DNA of 64,000 bases, taken from positions 368,489,925 through 368,553,924 of the forward strand of contig NC_085141.1 in NCBI RefSeq assembly GCF_024139115.2. Direction: 5' to 3'. This stretch comes from Armigeres subalbatus. Taxonomy: Eukaryota; Arthropoda; Insecta; Diptera; Culicidae. The position numbers were made by a program, and so were the translations under genes. Positions 46,506-57,689 of the stretch are shown piece after piece. Position 1 is the first letter of the stretch. Each line of letters begins with the position of its first letter. Below the pieces are notes generated by a model, which saw nothing but the letters and a program-made list of their open reading frames with translations, made no database searches and was not told the DNA's origin.

Positions 46506-46837
46506 CAATGAATCGCCTGCTTTGAGCGTAATTACAGCGGCACACTAGGAGTTGACTTTCTGAAATCAGTATGGCGAAAGGTATCTAAGGTACGATTTCT
46601 CAAAATTAAGCACCTTCATCGAAAAAATATTTGGTAGGCGTAGTAGCAGACAGCTTTCTACATAACCGGTACCAAATAGTTTTTCATGAAAAGTTCCTAA
46701 TTTTGAGTAAACCCGCGTTAGATGTCTTTCGCCATACAAATTTCTGGCGGTTAACTCATGCTGACTATTTGCACATATACGATAGCGCCTGGGTGTGGAA
46801 GCGGCGGGTAGAAAATCAGCCACTGCCAATAATTCAT
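46506..46837 (+). repeat. 338-bp direct repeat, copy 2
   Basis: Second copy, starting CAATGAATCGCCTGCTTTG and ending CACTGCCAATAATTCAT, with about 10% differences from copy 1. The internal inverted pair is kept. ORFs on both strands at 46566-46927 are incidental. Confidence 0.85.
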
Positions 46838-47149
46838 TGGGGCTTATTGAAAGAAATTTATCATGGGTTGAAAAACGTCTCTCACGGTATGCTACCTATC
46901 GAGAGTGTATACAGATATAATAAGTGAGAGATTTTCTCATTCTCCTTTGAATTCAAACCCTGATTACTACACTCAACCCTCTTTCTACGGCAGTTTTTTA
47001 TACGTCACTTCGTTTTACGGCCTCCTTTGTACGACACGTGACGTAAAAAGAATTGAAACATTATTTACATCCAAAAGTAAGCCTATAAAAAGGCACTCTT
47101 AGAAACCCGAAGAACAAAGTAGATGCTTTGTATATTTATCATTTGGCTT

Positions 47150-48170
47150 CAACAATTGTTCCATTCCAAGTCATCCAAGAATTTCCTGGAGTCTACACGC
47201 GTCACCAAGGACCTAAGGTCTACAAGCGTAACGAAAGAGCTGTTATCTATTTTTAAAAATGGTTCATGCCCTATTTGATCGATTAAACCAAACTCAATAT
47301 ACCATAAGCAGCCGTTCCTTTCCAGGTCATCCAAATATGTCCTCTGAGTATTTGTTTTTCACTTGCGACTCAAATGTAGGCACATGAGTTGTTCTAACAT
47401 CTCCAAATTGTCCTGGAGATTGAATCAAATGATCTATAAACCAAGTCTTTCCTGATGTCCCCAACCGCGGTAACAACCCAATTATGTCCCGCAAGTATTT
47501 GTCTTTCACTTGCGTCTTAAATCCAGGCATAATAGCTGTTATAAGGTCTCCAAATTGTTCTGGAGTTTGAATCAAGTGGTCTACCGTATCAACTGAGGCT
47601 TACGTGATGTCCCCAGCTGTGGTAACAACCCGATTATGTCCTTCAAGTATTTGTCTTTCGTTCGCGTTTCAAATCCAGGAATATGAGTAGTTCTAAGATC
47701 TCCAAATTGCCCTTGAGTTTGAATCAAATGGTCTGCCGAATCAACCAACGCATCCATGATGTCCCCAGCCGTGGTAACAACACAATTATGTTCTCCGAGT
47801 ATATGTCTTTTACTTGCGTCTTGCATCTGGGCGTATAAAATGTTGGAAGGTTTCCAAATTGTTCTGGAGTTTGAATCAAATGGTCTACCAAATCAATCAA
47901 GGCTTCCATGATGTCCCCAGCCGCGGTATCAACCCAATTATGTCCTACCAGTACATGCCTTTCACTTGCGTCTTAAATCTGGGAAAATTAAATGTTGCAA
48001 GGTCTCCAAATCATCCTGCAGTTTGAATCAAATGGTCCATCGAATCAACCAAGACTTCCCATGATGTCCCATGCCATGGTTTCAGCTGAATTAGGGTCTC
48101 AGAGTATTTGTCTTTCACTTGCGTTTCAAATCCAGGCATATGAGTTATTTTAAGATCTCTGAATTGTCCT
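47150..48170 (+). repeat. 152-bp satellite, about seven units
   Basis: Homologous points (GGTAACAACC) fall at about 47,470, 47,622, 47,774, 47,926 and 48,080, giving a period of 152-153 bp. Unit motifs: GTCCCCAGCCGCGG, GTATTTGTCTTTCACTTGCG, TTTGAATCAAATGGTCTACC. The minus ORFs 47327-47909 are by-products. Interrupted at 48,170 by a LINE. Confidence 0.9.
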
Positions 48171-49300
48171 ACAACGTGCCCACACATCATCTGTTCATCG
48201 ACTTCAAAGCCGCATATGATACAATCGATCGGGACCTGCTATGGTAGCTAATGCACGAACACGAATCTCCGGATAAACTGACACGGTTGATCCGCGACGA
48301 TGGATCGGGTGATGTGCATAGTTCGAGTTTCAGGGGCATTCTCGAGTGTTACATCAAGGTGATGGTCTTTCGTGTCTGCTATTCAACATCGCTTTGGAAG
48401 GGGTAATACGAAGAGCAGGGATTAACACGAGTGGTACAATTTTCAATAAGTCCGTCCAGCTATTTGGCTTCGCTGATGACATAGATATTATGGCACGTAA
48501 CTTTGAGAAGATGGAGGAAGCCTACATCAGACTGAAGAGGGAAGCCAAGCGGATTGGACTAGTCATCAACACGTCGAAGACGAAGTACATGATAGGAAGA
48601 GGTTCAAGAGAAGACAATGTGAGCCACTCACCGCGAGTTTGCCTCGGTGGTGACGAAATCGAGGTTGTAGAAGAATTTGTGTACTTGGGCTTACTGGTGA
48701 CTGCCGAAAATGATACCAGCAGAGAAATTCGGAGACGCATAGTGGCTGGAAATCGTACGTACTTTGAACTCCGCAAGACGCTCCGATCGAATAGAGTTCG
48801 CCGCCGTACCAAACTGACAAGCTACAAAACGCTCATCAGACCGGTAGTCCTCTACGGACACGAGACTTGGACGATGCACGTGGAGGACCAACGCGCACTT
48901 GGAGTTTTCGAAAGGAAAGTGCTGCGTTACATCTATGGTGGGATGCAGATGGCGGACGGTACGTGGAGGAGGCGAATTAACCACGAGTTGCATCAGCTGT
49001 TGGGAGAACCATCAATCGTTCACACCGCGAAAATCGGACGACTGCGGTGGGCCGGGCACGTAGCCAGAATGTCGGATAGTAACCCGGTGAAAATGGTTCT
49101 CGACAACGATCTGACGGGCACAAGAGGTGCGCAGCGGGAAAGGTGGATCGATCAGGTGGAAGATGACTTGCGGACCCTCCGCGGACTGCGTGGTTGGCGA
49201 CGTGTAGCCATGGACCGAGCCGAATGGAGAAGATTATTCTATACCGCACAGGCTACTTCGGCCTTAGTCCGAATAAATAATAATAATAATGAATTGTCCT
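48160..49300 (+). mobile_element. 5'-truncated RTE-type LINE with 11-bp TSD
   Basis: TGAATTGTCCT at 48160-48170 and 49290-49300 is the target duplication, inside a satellite unit. The element (48171-49289, 1.12 kb) ends in a TAA-type repeat tail (AATAATAATAATAATG) rather than poly(A), as in RTE-group LINEs. Only the RT palm to C-terminus is present. Confidence 0.88.
48172..49280 (+). pseudogene. RTE-type RT fragment
   Basis: The open part starts at 48346 and covers LLFNIALEGVIRRAG, the catalytic FADDIDIMA, LKREAKRIGLVINTSKTKYM, EEFVYLGLLVT, TSREIRRRI, LIRPVVLYGHETWTM, VFERKVLRYIYGG and LRWAGHVARMSDSNP, in the usual C-terminal order of RTE LINEs. Upstream, 48,185-48,340 encodes FIDFKAAYDTIDRDLLW followed by a stop and a frame change, so the gene is dead as well as 5'-truncated. 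The last roughly 35 codons of the open frame (after about 49,280) read into tail and satellite. An internally deleted homologue lies at 18.88-19.27 kb on the minus strand. Confidence 0.88.
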
Positions 49301-49875
49301 GGAGGTTGAATCAAATGATCTACCGAATCAACCAAGGCCTTCTAGATGTCCCCAGCCGCGGTAACTACCCAATTATGTTCTCCGAGTATTTGTAAGCAAT
49401 GAATTGTTCTTAGATCTCCAAATTATCTTGGAGCTTGTATCAAATGTTGACTATTATAATCCTCGTTCTGTGCTATGTGAATGGGATAATTATCCTATAA
49501 TCGCAAGGAGAGGGGCAATAGAGATAGCAAAATGTGATGTTAGAGGAATTGGCACTATGGTTATCTGCGTCCTCGTCCGCCATCAAGTTGAACGGATTCG
49601 GGAAGATTGTGTGAGACGAAGTTATACTACTGCACACGATGAATATAATTGTTGCTAGAGGAACCAACGAAAGTCGTTTAGATGTATTAATCGAAACCAA
49701 ATACCTAAACCGATGTAATGCAACGAGTTGGCGTAACAAATATAACATTCTTTGTGTGGTTTGCATGCGGGACTTAATACAAAACGCTTAATGCAAAGAA
49801 TGTCACAGCTTTTTGTTTTGCGTGTAGTACTTACTTAACGAGAGGCCACCGACTTAGCGACACCCTCATAAGTAA

Positions 49876-50077
49876 GGGGCAAGTTGAAACGGTTTTTTCA
49901 AAGTTGAAATTCAAATTGCTGTAAAAAATCACCCTTTGATATATTTTGAATCCGTTTGCGGTGTTTGCTGGTTCGAGCCAAATATTATACATAAAAAATA
50001 AGCAACCTTAACCAACTTTTTTATAAAATTTTTTATTTGTAAATTATTTTTTTATATACATCGTTTCAACTTGCCCC
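49876..50077. mobile_element. Small MITE, GGGGCAAGTTGAAACG termini, copy 1
   Basis: 202 bp with perfect 16-bp inverted termini. An upstream segment (49,826-49,875, GTACTTACTTAACGAGAGG onward) is shared with copy 2. It abuts a duplicated LINE 3' end at about 50,089. Confidence 0.85.
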
Positions 50078-50088
50078 GCGAATCGGGG

Positions 50089-50372
50089 CTGCGTGGTTGG
50101 CGACGTGTAGCCATGGACCGAGCCGAATGGAGAAGACTCTTATATACCGCACAGGCCACTTCGGCCTTAGTCCGAATAAATAATAATAATAATGAATTGT
50201 CCTGGAAGTTGAATCAAATGATCTACTGAATCAACTAAGGCCTTCTAGATGTCCCCAGCCGCGGTAACTACCCAATTATGTTCTCCGAGTATTTGTTGTT
50301 CACTCGCATTCAAAATGTAAGCAATGAATTGTTCTTAGATCTCCAAATTATCTTGGAGCTTGTATCAAATGG
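50089..50372 (+). repeat. Duplicated LINE 3' end plus satellite
   Basis: 50,089-50,189 copies the last about 100 bp of the RTE-type LINE, including CATGGACCGAGCCGAATGG and the TAA tail, and continues into the same satellite flank as at 49,290-49,447. The shared junction shows this is a segmental duplication, not a second insertion. It retains about 24 extra satellite bases missing at 49.4 kb. Confidence 0.85.
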
Positions 50373-50519
50373 CTTACCGAATCAAGTATCTTTTATCAAG
50401 TGTCCGCGTCGGTTGTCGTATTTAAAAAGTGTACATAAATGTTCTAGTTAAATGAATAAATTGTGTTAAGATCTTTTTTAAAAACCCGAACCGCCTGCAC
50501 GACACAAGATTGGCAAATT

Positions 50520-50740
50520 CAGGCATATGAGATGTTGTAAGACGATTTGGAGATCTTACAACACCTAGTATGTCTTGTTTTGAGACGCAAGTGATAGACA
50601 AATCCTCGGAGGACATGATTGAGTTGATACCACGGCTTGGGACATCATGAAGGCCTTGGTTGATTCGATAGACCATTTGATTTAAACTTCAGGACAATTT
50701 GGAGATCTTATAACATCTCATATGCCTGGATTTGGAGAGA
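50520..50740 (-). repeat. 152-bp satellite in inverted orientation
   Basis: Reads GGAGATCTTACAACACC, GACGCAAGTGATAGACAAAT and CCTTGGTTGATTCGATAGACC, the complements of the unit motifs at 47-48 kb. Confidence 0.85.
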
Positions 50741-50898
50741 TCTTACAATACCTCATGTAAGATGCAAGTGAATGTATTTAAAAGTATCCAACGATCAATA
50801 AATTAAGTGAAATACTAGAAATTTTAGCAAATTTTTTTTACGTCACATTTAGTTTACGTCCCCCAATAAGTGACGTAAAAAGAGGGTTGAGTGTAGTA

Positions 50899-51560
50899 TT
50901 TAAAGAAGCTAGATTTGAAAAGTGTTGCAATTTGCAAACTACTTTGCGAAACCAAAATGAACTGATTTGCAAAGTATTTTTGTTTGTTTTGATTTCGCTC
51001 AGACACATTCTTTGTACGGATTCTCCCATTAGAAATCTTGTTGGAAAGAAAAAGAATAGAGAAATGTCAAAAAAATACTCGCGTGCATTCTGCGTTCCTG
51101 TGGGGAATTGCCGTGATATTGCGGTAGCTCTCACCGCAAATGAGACGCGTGTCGACGCCGCGTTAACACAAGTGCGTGTGCATGATTCAATTTGATGTTG
51201 GGTCCTACCGCAAATGCGTTGACGCCGCGTGCACGCAAGTTCAAAACCGCTACGTGGACATCGGCCCTTAAGAGCCAGGTTTTCCATCGTATTACCGGCA
51301 GAAGTGTTCAATGGGGAAAGAAACAGCTAAAGAATGTTTTTAGCATTAGTATTAGCATTGTTACGGTGTAATTCGTAGATTGGACACTAGTGATACTCAT
51401 GTTTTACTTTTGAGATCCTTATCTAGAATGGTATCAGAAATCAAGAAGGGGAGTGGTCCTTGATTCCAGTCTTAAACAAAAATAACAAAAGCATGAGGAT
51501 TACTACTCCTGGCCACGCCCGTCTTCACCGTAACTAAGGAGAGGAAGGAAGTGTTGATGT
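50899..51560. other. Unassigned DNA with GC-rich tandem motif
   Basis: 51,105-51,260 has two direct copies of a GCAAATG...GACGCCGCGT motif and CTACGTGGACATCGGCCC, possibly one end of a TE. ORFs on both strands (50838-51311 minus, 50887-51195 plus) are mutually antisense and unrecognised. Confidence 0.35.
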
Positions 51561-51563
51561 ATA

Positions 51564-51846
51564 GTACTTACTTAACGAGAGGCCACCGACTTAGCGACAC
51601 CCTCATAAGTAAGGTACACTGGGGCAAGTTGAAACGGTTTTTTCAAAGTTGAAATTCAAATTGCTGTATAAAAATCACCCTTTGATATATTTTGAATCCG
51701 TTTGCGGTGTTTGCTGGTTCGGGCCAAATATTATACATAAAAAATAAGCAACCTTAACAAACTTTTTTATAAATATTTTTTATATGTAAATTATTTTTTT
51801 ATATGCATCGTTTCAACTTGCCCCGCGAATCGGGGCAAGTTGAAAC
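51564..51846. mobile_element. Small MITE, GGGGCAAGTTGAAACG termini, copy 2
   Basis: Core element 51621-51824 (204 bp) plus the same upstream 50 bp as copy 1 and a third terminal-motif copy at 51,832-51,846. Copy 1 lacks the six bases TACACT before its terminus. Confidence 0.85.
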
Positions 51847-53200
51847 ATTGCGTTTTATTCAGACGTAAGCTAATTTTGCCGTATTAATAACAAAATGTAT
51901 GTACTCAGTGACACCCAAGAAGCACGAGGTTGTAAAGGCGACTATAATACTGCCAGGATTCGCATGAGAGTCCCATGTAAGTTTTGACGATTTTGATTTT
52001 CTTTCAGTAATTAGCTTAAAATTGTCTCCTGTTTAAGAAAAACTGATAAAATAGTAGGCTTTGTTCTAGAAATTTGAAAACAAATCCCACTTTTGTGGTC
52101 TCATCTTGATATTTACTCTCATAAAAATCAGATTCTTTTACACAAAAAATAAAGTTAAGTATGGTCCATTTAATTGTGGGTCAATTAACACGGATAAATA
52201 CGGATAAAGAATATTATGTCAGTTCTTGGAAAGATACCAATTGTTTTCTATTTATTAGATTTTTTTGTATTTCTCCATGTAAAACAAGTTTGATAAATTC
52301 AATGGCAAATTACACAAGTCGGCGAAAATGACATGGGACTCTTATGCGAATAAGGGCAGTGTACAACAAAGTCACAAGCGTATTTTCAAAGACCAGGTCG
52401 GTTCATCTCGTATGAATATTGAAACTATTGCCGCAATCGATTACGGAAAATTGATATATGTTTCAAATCTTGTAGAAAACAGTTCATGCAAATTTGTTAA
52501 ATTCGTAAGGGTATGCGATAACACACTTTTTCCTAACGAAACGAAACGAAATGAAATTTAAAATGTCTATGTTGATTCGGATCGAAACGAAACGAAATAA
52601 AGATTTCTTTCGATATTTCGAAACGATACGAAATCAAGGTTCATTTAATTCGAAATTTTTCGAAACGAAACGAAATTTTAATTTTTTTTCCGCGGAATTT
52701 TTATTAAATTGTTTTTACATTATGTAGGTACGCAATTCTGATTTCACTTTTTCGAAGCCGAATAACTGTTTTGCGACCAAAAGAATCACAATAACAGAAA
52801 AGGAAATCTGTGATAAATCGCCACATTCTCGCCGCATATACCATTGGCGATAAGACAATACCCCAGCATTTGTGCCGCTTTCAAAGAAATTCATCGTGGA
52901 GCGTGTGTTCCCGAATCTGATCAATTTTATATCAGTAAGTATATAAAAATAAAGAAATTGTGGGATTTTTCATATACGGATTCAAATTTCGTTTAAAACC
53001 TTAGTTCACTTAAGAATTATGTATTTATGCTAAAGCATACTTTATATTGTCTTGTCAGCGTGGACTAAGTACTGACTTAGTCAAAATTAGAAAATGAATG
53101 CTTAGGTTTATTTTTTTATTTAGTGGGATACTCAATTATGTATCCACATCTGCCAGGCGTATACGCAGATAGAGAATTAATAATACTAGACCAACATTTG
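51847..53200. other. AT-rich DNA with GAAACGAAACGAAAT repeats
   Basis: 52,535-52,680 contains five or more copies of CGAAACGAAAT-type motifs followed by CCGCGGAATTT; similar sequence recurs at 57,695-57,870. Otherwise no feature. ORFs are short and unrecognised. Confidence 0.45.
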
Positions 53201-53420
53201 AAAGAGCGTATCAGCCAAAATGTATTCCTTCTTATTCTTCGTCTACATATATAGCATACATTTGCTCACTAGAAGAATCCTGTGCACCTTTCTAAAATGT
53301 ACGAAGATGTGTATTTCCGATTGAATTTAACAGACCCATAGTCTTATATACAATCAGCTCGACAAACTGAGCTATTGTCTGTGTGTTCTTGACATATGAG
53401 AACAGCTGTTATGGTCAGTA
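53200..53420 (+). repeat. Decayed hairpin/GT module
   Basis: CAGACCCATAGTCTTATATA followed by CAATCAGCTCGACAAACTGAG and a short GTCTGTGTG; the same order as the modules at 17.0 and 62.1 kb but without a long microsatellite. Confidence 0.6.
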
Positions 53421-53999
53421 TAAGCTGAAAGCAATCTTAAGTAATTTTAATGATCTTTCAAACCGATCTGAATTTTATTTTTGCAAATTCCATGCGAAGA
53501 TCTAGAAATGCCCACAAATCTGCAATGTTCCTTACATACAGCGCCGTAGCGTGCGGTTGGCCTCCGCCAAGACCGCCAGTCTTTAGGGGGCGCCGAAATC
53601 AAGGATTACGCTATAAGCAAAAGACAAATTTATTTAGTTTAGGGTTGGTACAATGGTAGAGATATGTCTTATGACAAGTAAGAGATATGTGGAATAATCT
53701 AGAGCAAGCCAAAAATATTGCCTTTTTTCCACATCAACATGTTATAGGATTTGTTTTAGTTTTGACTGCTAATCCGATTTCTCCTGGACTTCCGAAACCG
53801 ATTACAAGAGGTCAGTAGAAAAAAGAGAAAAACAAAAATATAATATTTAACAAGTTATTTGACAATCATGGATTTTGATTATCAACATTGTGTGAATCGG
53901 ATTATTTAAAATTTTAGTTATTACATATTAGGGCCACCGAGGGATTTCCGGAGCCATAATGTTTGATAGCAGTGACTATTCGCGAAATGTAGAACTTAT

Positions 54000-54470
54000 T
54001 GAAGCAGTGCAGCATACATTTAAGCGTTTTTGTATAGAAAATTCTATTACTCTTATGAACCATATCAGAGAAGAATAAGTCGCATGCAGATCACATCATT
54101 AACTCGGTGCGTCCTTGATGTGTCTACGATTCATCGACTTGTACATGGATCTATTCACTGCAGCATTACTAGTGACCTCCAGTTTTGGTTTTCCTACGCA
54201 TTGTCTACGTCAGTTGGATCTATTCTACATCCCTAGATCAAGGACAAACCTGGGAAAAGCTGCACCTCTTTCTCGTTTATGCAAGACTTACAACGAGGGC
54301 TACAACGAAGTGGACATTTTAATGGAGCTTTCGCAATTTTATCCGAAACTAGCAGCTTTGCTAAGCTTTAAAACTTTATTGTATTGTGGTCCGATTATTG
54401 GGTAACCCTGTAGGACACTGTACAATATATGAGATAAATAAATAACTTAATTAACTAAACAAAGAACAAT
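54000..54470 (+). pseudogene. 3' end of a LINE ORF2 nested in the hAT element
   Basis: The translation RISRMQITSLTRC (about 54,070-54,110), then LVHGSIHC, then in the next frame LDLFYIPRSRTNLGK and LCKTYNEG, follows the order of the C-terminal tail of mosquito Jockey/CR1-group ORF2 proteins ('R..L..L..RR', 'L..RTNYG', 'YN'). The frame changes once near 54,190. A short ATAAATAAATAA tail at 54,430-54,445 fits a LINE 3' end. RT proper is absent. Assigned from motif order only. Confidence 0.55.
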
Positions 54471-54669
54471 TCACACTCAAATTCATTGGTATGAATTTAT
54501 TCAGCTTTTTTAAGTGGACATCTTTAAAAGGTTTCATTCATAATAAACCGATTGACAAAATTTAGAAGTGCTTTTAGTTCTTATATCCGGAAGTAATGGT
54601 ATGGATTTTTGTGTAATTTATAGTTCAGGTAAATTTCTCGGTTTTTGTTTTTTTTTCATTTCTTCTTAT

Positions 54670-55250
54670 TATAATCAAATGTATATTGGTCCTGAGGTGG
54701 ACGGCAATTCCGACCATTGAACAACCCACTGCATAGTTCAATATTATCAACACAAATTTGTACAAGAAGTGACTTCAAACTATCTACAGACACAGTCCTG
54801 AGTTAAATTTTCGATGATCCAAGCAGATCCGTTGGCGAATTCGACCACCAATCAATCTACACACCGTACAATTATTTTTTATTTAATTTGTCCTAACTGG
54901 GTTCAGTGGTCCAAAGCTACATTTTACTTGATCCAAATAGGTTCAATGACAACTCCCGGCCACCAACAAACCAACTCCAAAATATGGTTTTCTCTGATTC
55001 GACTAGATCCGGTAGAAACTCTGACCTTCAACCATCTCACCCCAGAGTGAAATTTTATTAACTCCGTTAGGTCCAGAAGTGGTTTCAAAACACCGTCAGA
55101 CCCATTCCAGAATCGGATTTTCCTTGACGCGAATAGGTCCGATAACGATTCTGATAATCGACCGACGCATTTCAGAGCTAGATTTTATTGACCCAACTAG
55201 ACCCAGCAGTGCGTAGGCTCTGAAAAAAACCTTAACATTATTAATGAACT
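54670..55250. repeat. Degenerate tandem repeat, about 90-bp spacing
   Basis: Recurring GATCCRNNNGGTCC/TTGACCCAACTAG-like phrases (AAATTTTCGATGATCC, AAGCTACATTTTACTTGATCC, GGATTTTCCTTGACGCG, AGATTTTATTGACCC) at roughly 90-bp intervals. Strongly diverged. Confidence 0.5.
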
Positions 55251-55679
55251 TCCAGCACGACTCTAGAAGGTCGCTTAAATAACTTGTGAAATAACAAAAA
55301 AAAGTGTCACCAAATGGAAACAAATCTTAGATGGACATTTTGCAATTCAACTTCAGGAACAAAAGTTCTTGTTCTCTTCTCAGTATTGAATGATGTTTAA
55401 AGCATCATTAAACCACTAAACCTTCTAATTTTACTGTTCATGCATTTCAAATTGTCAAATTGTTGTTAAATTTTTCCATTTTTATAATCAGAAGAGGGGC
55501 GCCAAATCATGGTTTCGCCAAGGCGCTAACAGTCCACGCTACGGCTCTGCTTACATGCAAATAGTCAAAGAAGAGCTTCCCGAGCAAAGTCTGAAAACAT
55601 GATGAGAGCATATAGAAAACACATTTTGATTTTGACATCAAATTGAAATCATAATTTGTTTTCAAATATGAATCATCAT

Positions 55680-56388
55680 TAGGGTGGCTCAAAAAACACT
55701 TTTTCAAAAATGTTGATGGGCCGCCCTCTTATTCGGTTCTATTTGATGCCCTGATGCTCTGGACAAAATTTCAGCCAAATCGGTCAACGTTTGGGCGGTG
55801 CTAAACTTGTCGGAAGTTTATATGAAAAAATGTATGCAGAAACATCCAAAAACAGTGATTTGTTGTTGGACGGTACAATTTACGATCAAGAACAATGATA
55901 CTCATTCAGTTCTTGTAGAATTAAATACAGAATGTAATGCTGAAAATCGCGAGAAGATTAGAGCTTATTAGGCAAAGATATTAGCATTTTACTGGAGTGT
56001 TGTACTGGTGAATTTATTTCTTTTCAATGGTAAAAGAAACGCAATTTGCTCAAACCCCACTACAGAGAAATGCTAATAACTTAGCCGGCCAAACTCTAAT
56101 CTTCTCGCGGTTTTCTGCATAACATTCTGTATTAAATGTTTCAAGATCTGGATGAGTATCATAGTTTTTCTTCCTAAGTTGTGCCGGCAAACTGTAATTC
56201 ACTGTTTTTGGATGTTTCTGCATACATGTTTGCATATAAACTTCCAACGAGTTTAGCACCGCCCAAACGTTGACCGATTTGGTTGAAATTTTGTCCAGAG
56301 CAACAGGGCGTCAAATAAAACTGAATAAGAGGGCGGCCCATGAAAAAAATTTAAAAAAGTTTTTCTCATACTAATTTGAGCCACCCTA
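55680..56388. mobile_element. 709-bp TA-flanked foldback element, copy 2
   Basis: Same length and structure as 16141-16849: TA at 55680-55681 and 56387-56388, GGGTGGCTCAAA termini, near-complete palindrome. It lacks coding capacity; the minus ORF 56050-56259 mirrors the copy-1 shadow. The two copies differ by roughly 10%. Confidence 0.9.
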
Positions 56389-57276
56389 ATCATCATGAAT
56401 GATTACATATTTTGATCTCATTTTGCTGTTGATTTCTAAATTGTATGATCTGACATCAAACTGTGTACTTATTTTGTTATCAGAACCAATATCAAATTTA
56501 GTTTCTGCTCTCATCGGTAGTAGGAATGGTTTTCGATTTGATGTCACAGTAAGATGTTTCTGCTATACATTTTGTTATTTTAAACGTTAAAACGACCAAA
56601 AAGATTTCAAATTAAGTAATCATATTCGGCGATTTCACAACATCAAAACGAGTTATCGTTTTGCTCTCAAGCTTTGCTTTGTTATTAGCTTGATTAACTG
56701 TACACATCGTAGTTGCTAATCATGATTGGCCGAGAAACAGCAAATATGCACAGCTCACCAAATAAATAATATTCTTGGGATACAAAAAAGTTATTCTTAT
56801 TGTATACTTGCTTCGGTGTTTCCAATTAATGATAAATAATGATGCTGGTCACGTGCTTATAGTCAATTTAGGATTAGGAGAGAACCACTCATTGTTACTC
56901 ATTGGTATAAAAGACCAAGGAATGCTCTGCATCTCCGTGAGCGCTACGGGAAAAGTATCGTTGGTTAGTTGAGAAGGTAATTCTTGTGAAATCCCTTGGT
57001 GAGTGACAAAATATGTATTAGTTATTTTGAAAACAAGAAGACGAAAACTCTGTTTCAATCAATCCAACGCAAGATCAATGTGTTTCGTTTAATAATCTTC
57101 TACAACACGATCGATCCTGTTCTGAATAATTTTGTGCTCTTCGATGCAGACATTAGTTTTATCACTTTACGTTCTCCCACACTAGTTGGCGTGATCAGCA
57201 TCAACACGATCGATTGCACACTGGTTAAACAAATTTCTGCTACGCGAGGTAGATTTTTTTCACTTCGCGTTCTCCC
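56389..57276. other. AT-rich DNA
   Basis: GGTATAAAAGACC at 56,909 resembles a TATA box, but no gene follows convincingly. TTCTCCCACACTAGTTGGCG at about 57,172 recurs in diverged form near 57,478. Confidence 0.35.
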
Positions 57277-57475
57277 AAAAGATATTTTAGTTACCAGATA
57301 AAGATTGTCGCTGTCGTTGCTGTCCGGAACATCTTTTGCTGGCGAGGATACGGGATCTAGTTGTCAATGAAGGCAAAATACATGCGATTTGACAGTTAGA
57401 TAAAACACATGTTTCGGACAGCAGAACAAAGGGAACCGAAGCGACAATCTTTATCTGGTAACTAAAATATCTTTT
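57277..57475. repeat. Foldback hairpin, 35-bp perfect outer arms
   Basis: 57277-57311 (AAAAGATATTTTAGTTACC...) is perfectly inverted at 57441-57475. Homology resumes inward after a bulge (GCTGTCCGGAACAT against its near-complement). Total length 199 bp. Likely a MITE inserted into a locally duplicated sequence. Confidence 0.8.
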
Positions 57476-57689
57476 GTTCTCCCGGACTAGCTGCCGTCCC
57501 ATGACCAGCATCCACATGATCGTTTCCGCATTCATGTAGAAGAAAACTACATACGAATTTGTCGACTAAGAATGAGGTTATGTATTAAGCGTTAATAGGA
57601 ATATTGTATAACCTAAAGTTTTGAAAACAACTTTACGATTATGTTCAGCGGCGCAGCCAAAATTTTTGATAATATAAAGTATGGTTTAA

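Larger units (their letters stand above)
46965..50898. mobile_element. 3.93-kb TA-flanked TIR element carrying a 152-bp satellite
   Basis: TA at 46965-46966 and 50897-50898 borders inverted termini CTACACTCAACCCTCTTT. Farther in, both ends carry more ACGTCAC/GTGACGT palindromic motifs (47,012-47,046; 50,840-50,880). The interior is a 152-bp satellite: direct units from about 47,150 to 48,170 and 49,291-49,447, a partial copy at 50,190-50,372, and inverted units at 50,520-50,740. An RTE-type LINE and a small MITE are nested inside. No transposase is seen, so it would be a large non-autonomous element. The joint reading of the two ends as one element is inference. Confidence 0.7.
53531..55557. 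mobile_element. hAT-type element, CAGNGCCGTAGCGTG termini
   Basis: Termini CAGCGCCGTAGCGTG (53539) and the complement of CAGAGCCGTAGCGTG (ending 55549), flanked by 8-bp copies CTTACATA/CTTACATG (7 of 8 identical). Length is 2.01 kb. Size, TIR and 8-bp duplication fit hAT. No transposase was recognised; a LINE 3' fragment and degenerate GGTCC-type repeats occupy the interior. Confidence 0.78.

Noticed and set aside
56775..56972. Small gene downstream of a TATA-like GGTATAAAAG
   Set aside because: The TATA-like site lies inside the ORF, and no family or signal peptide was recognisable.
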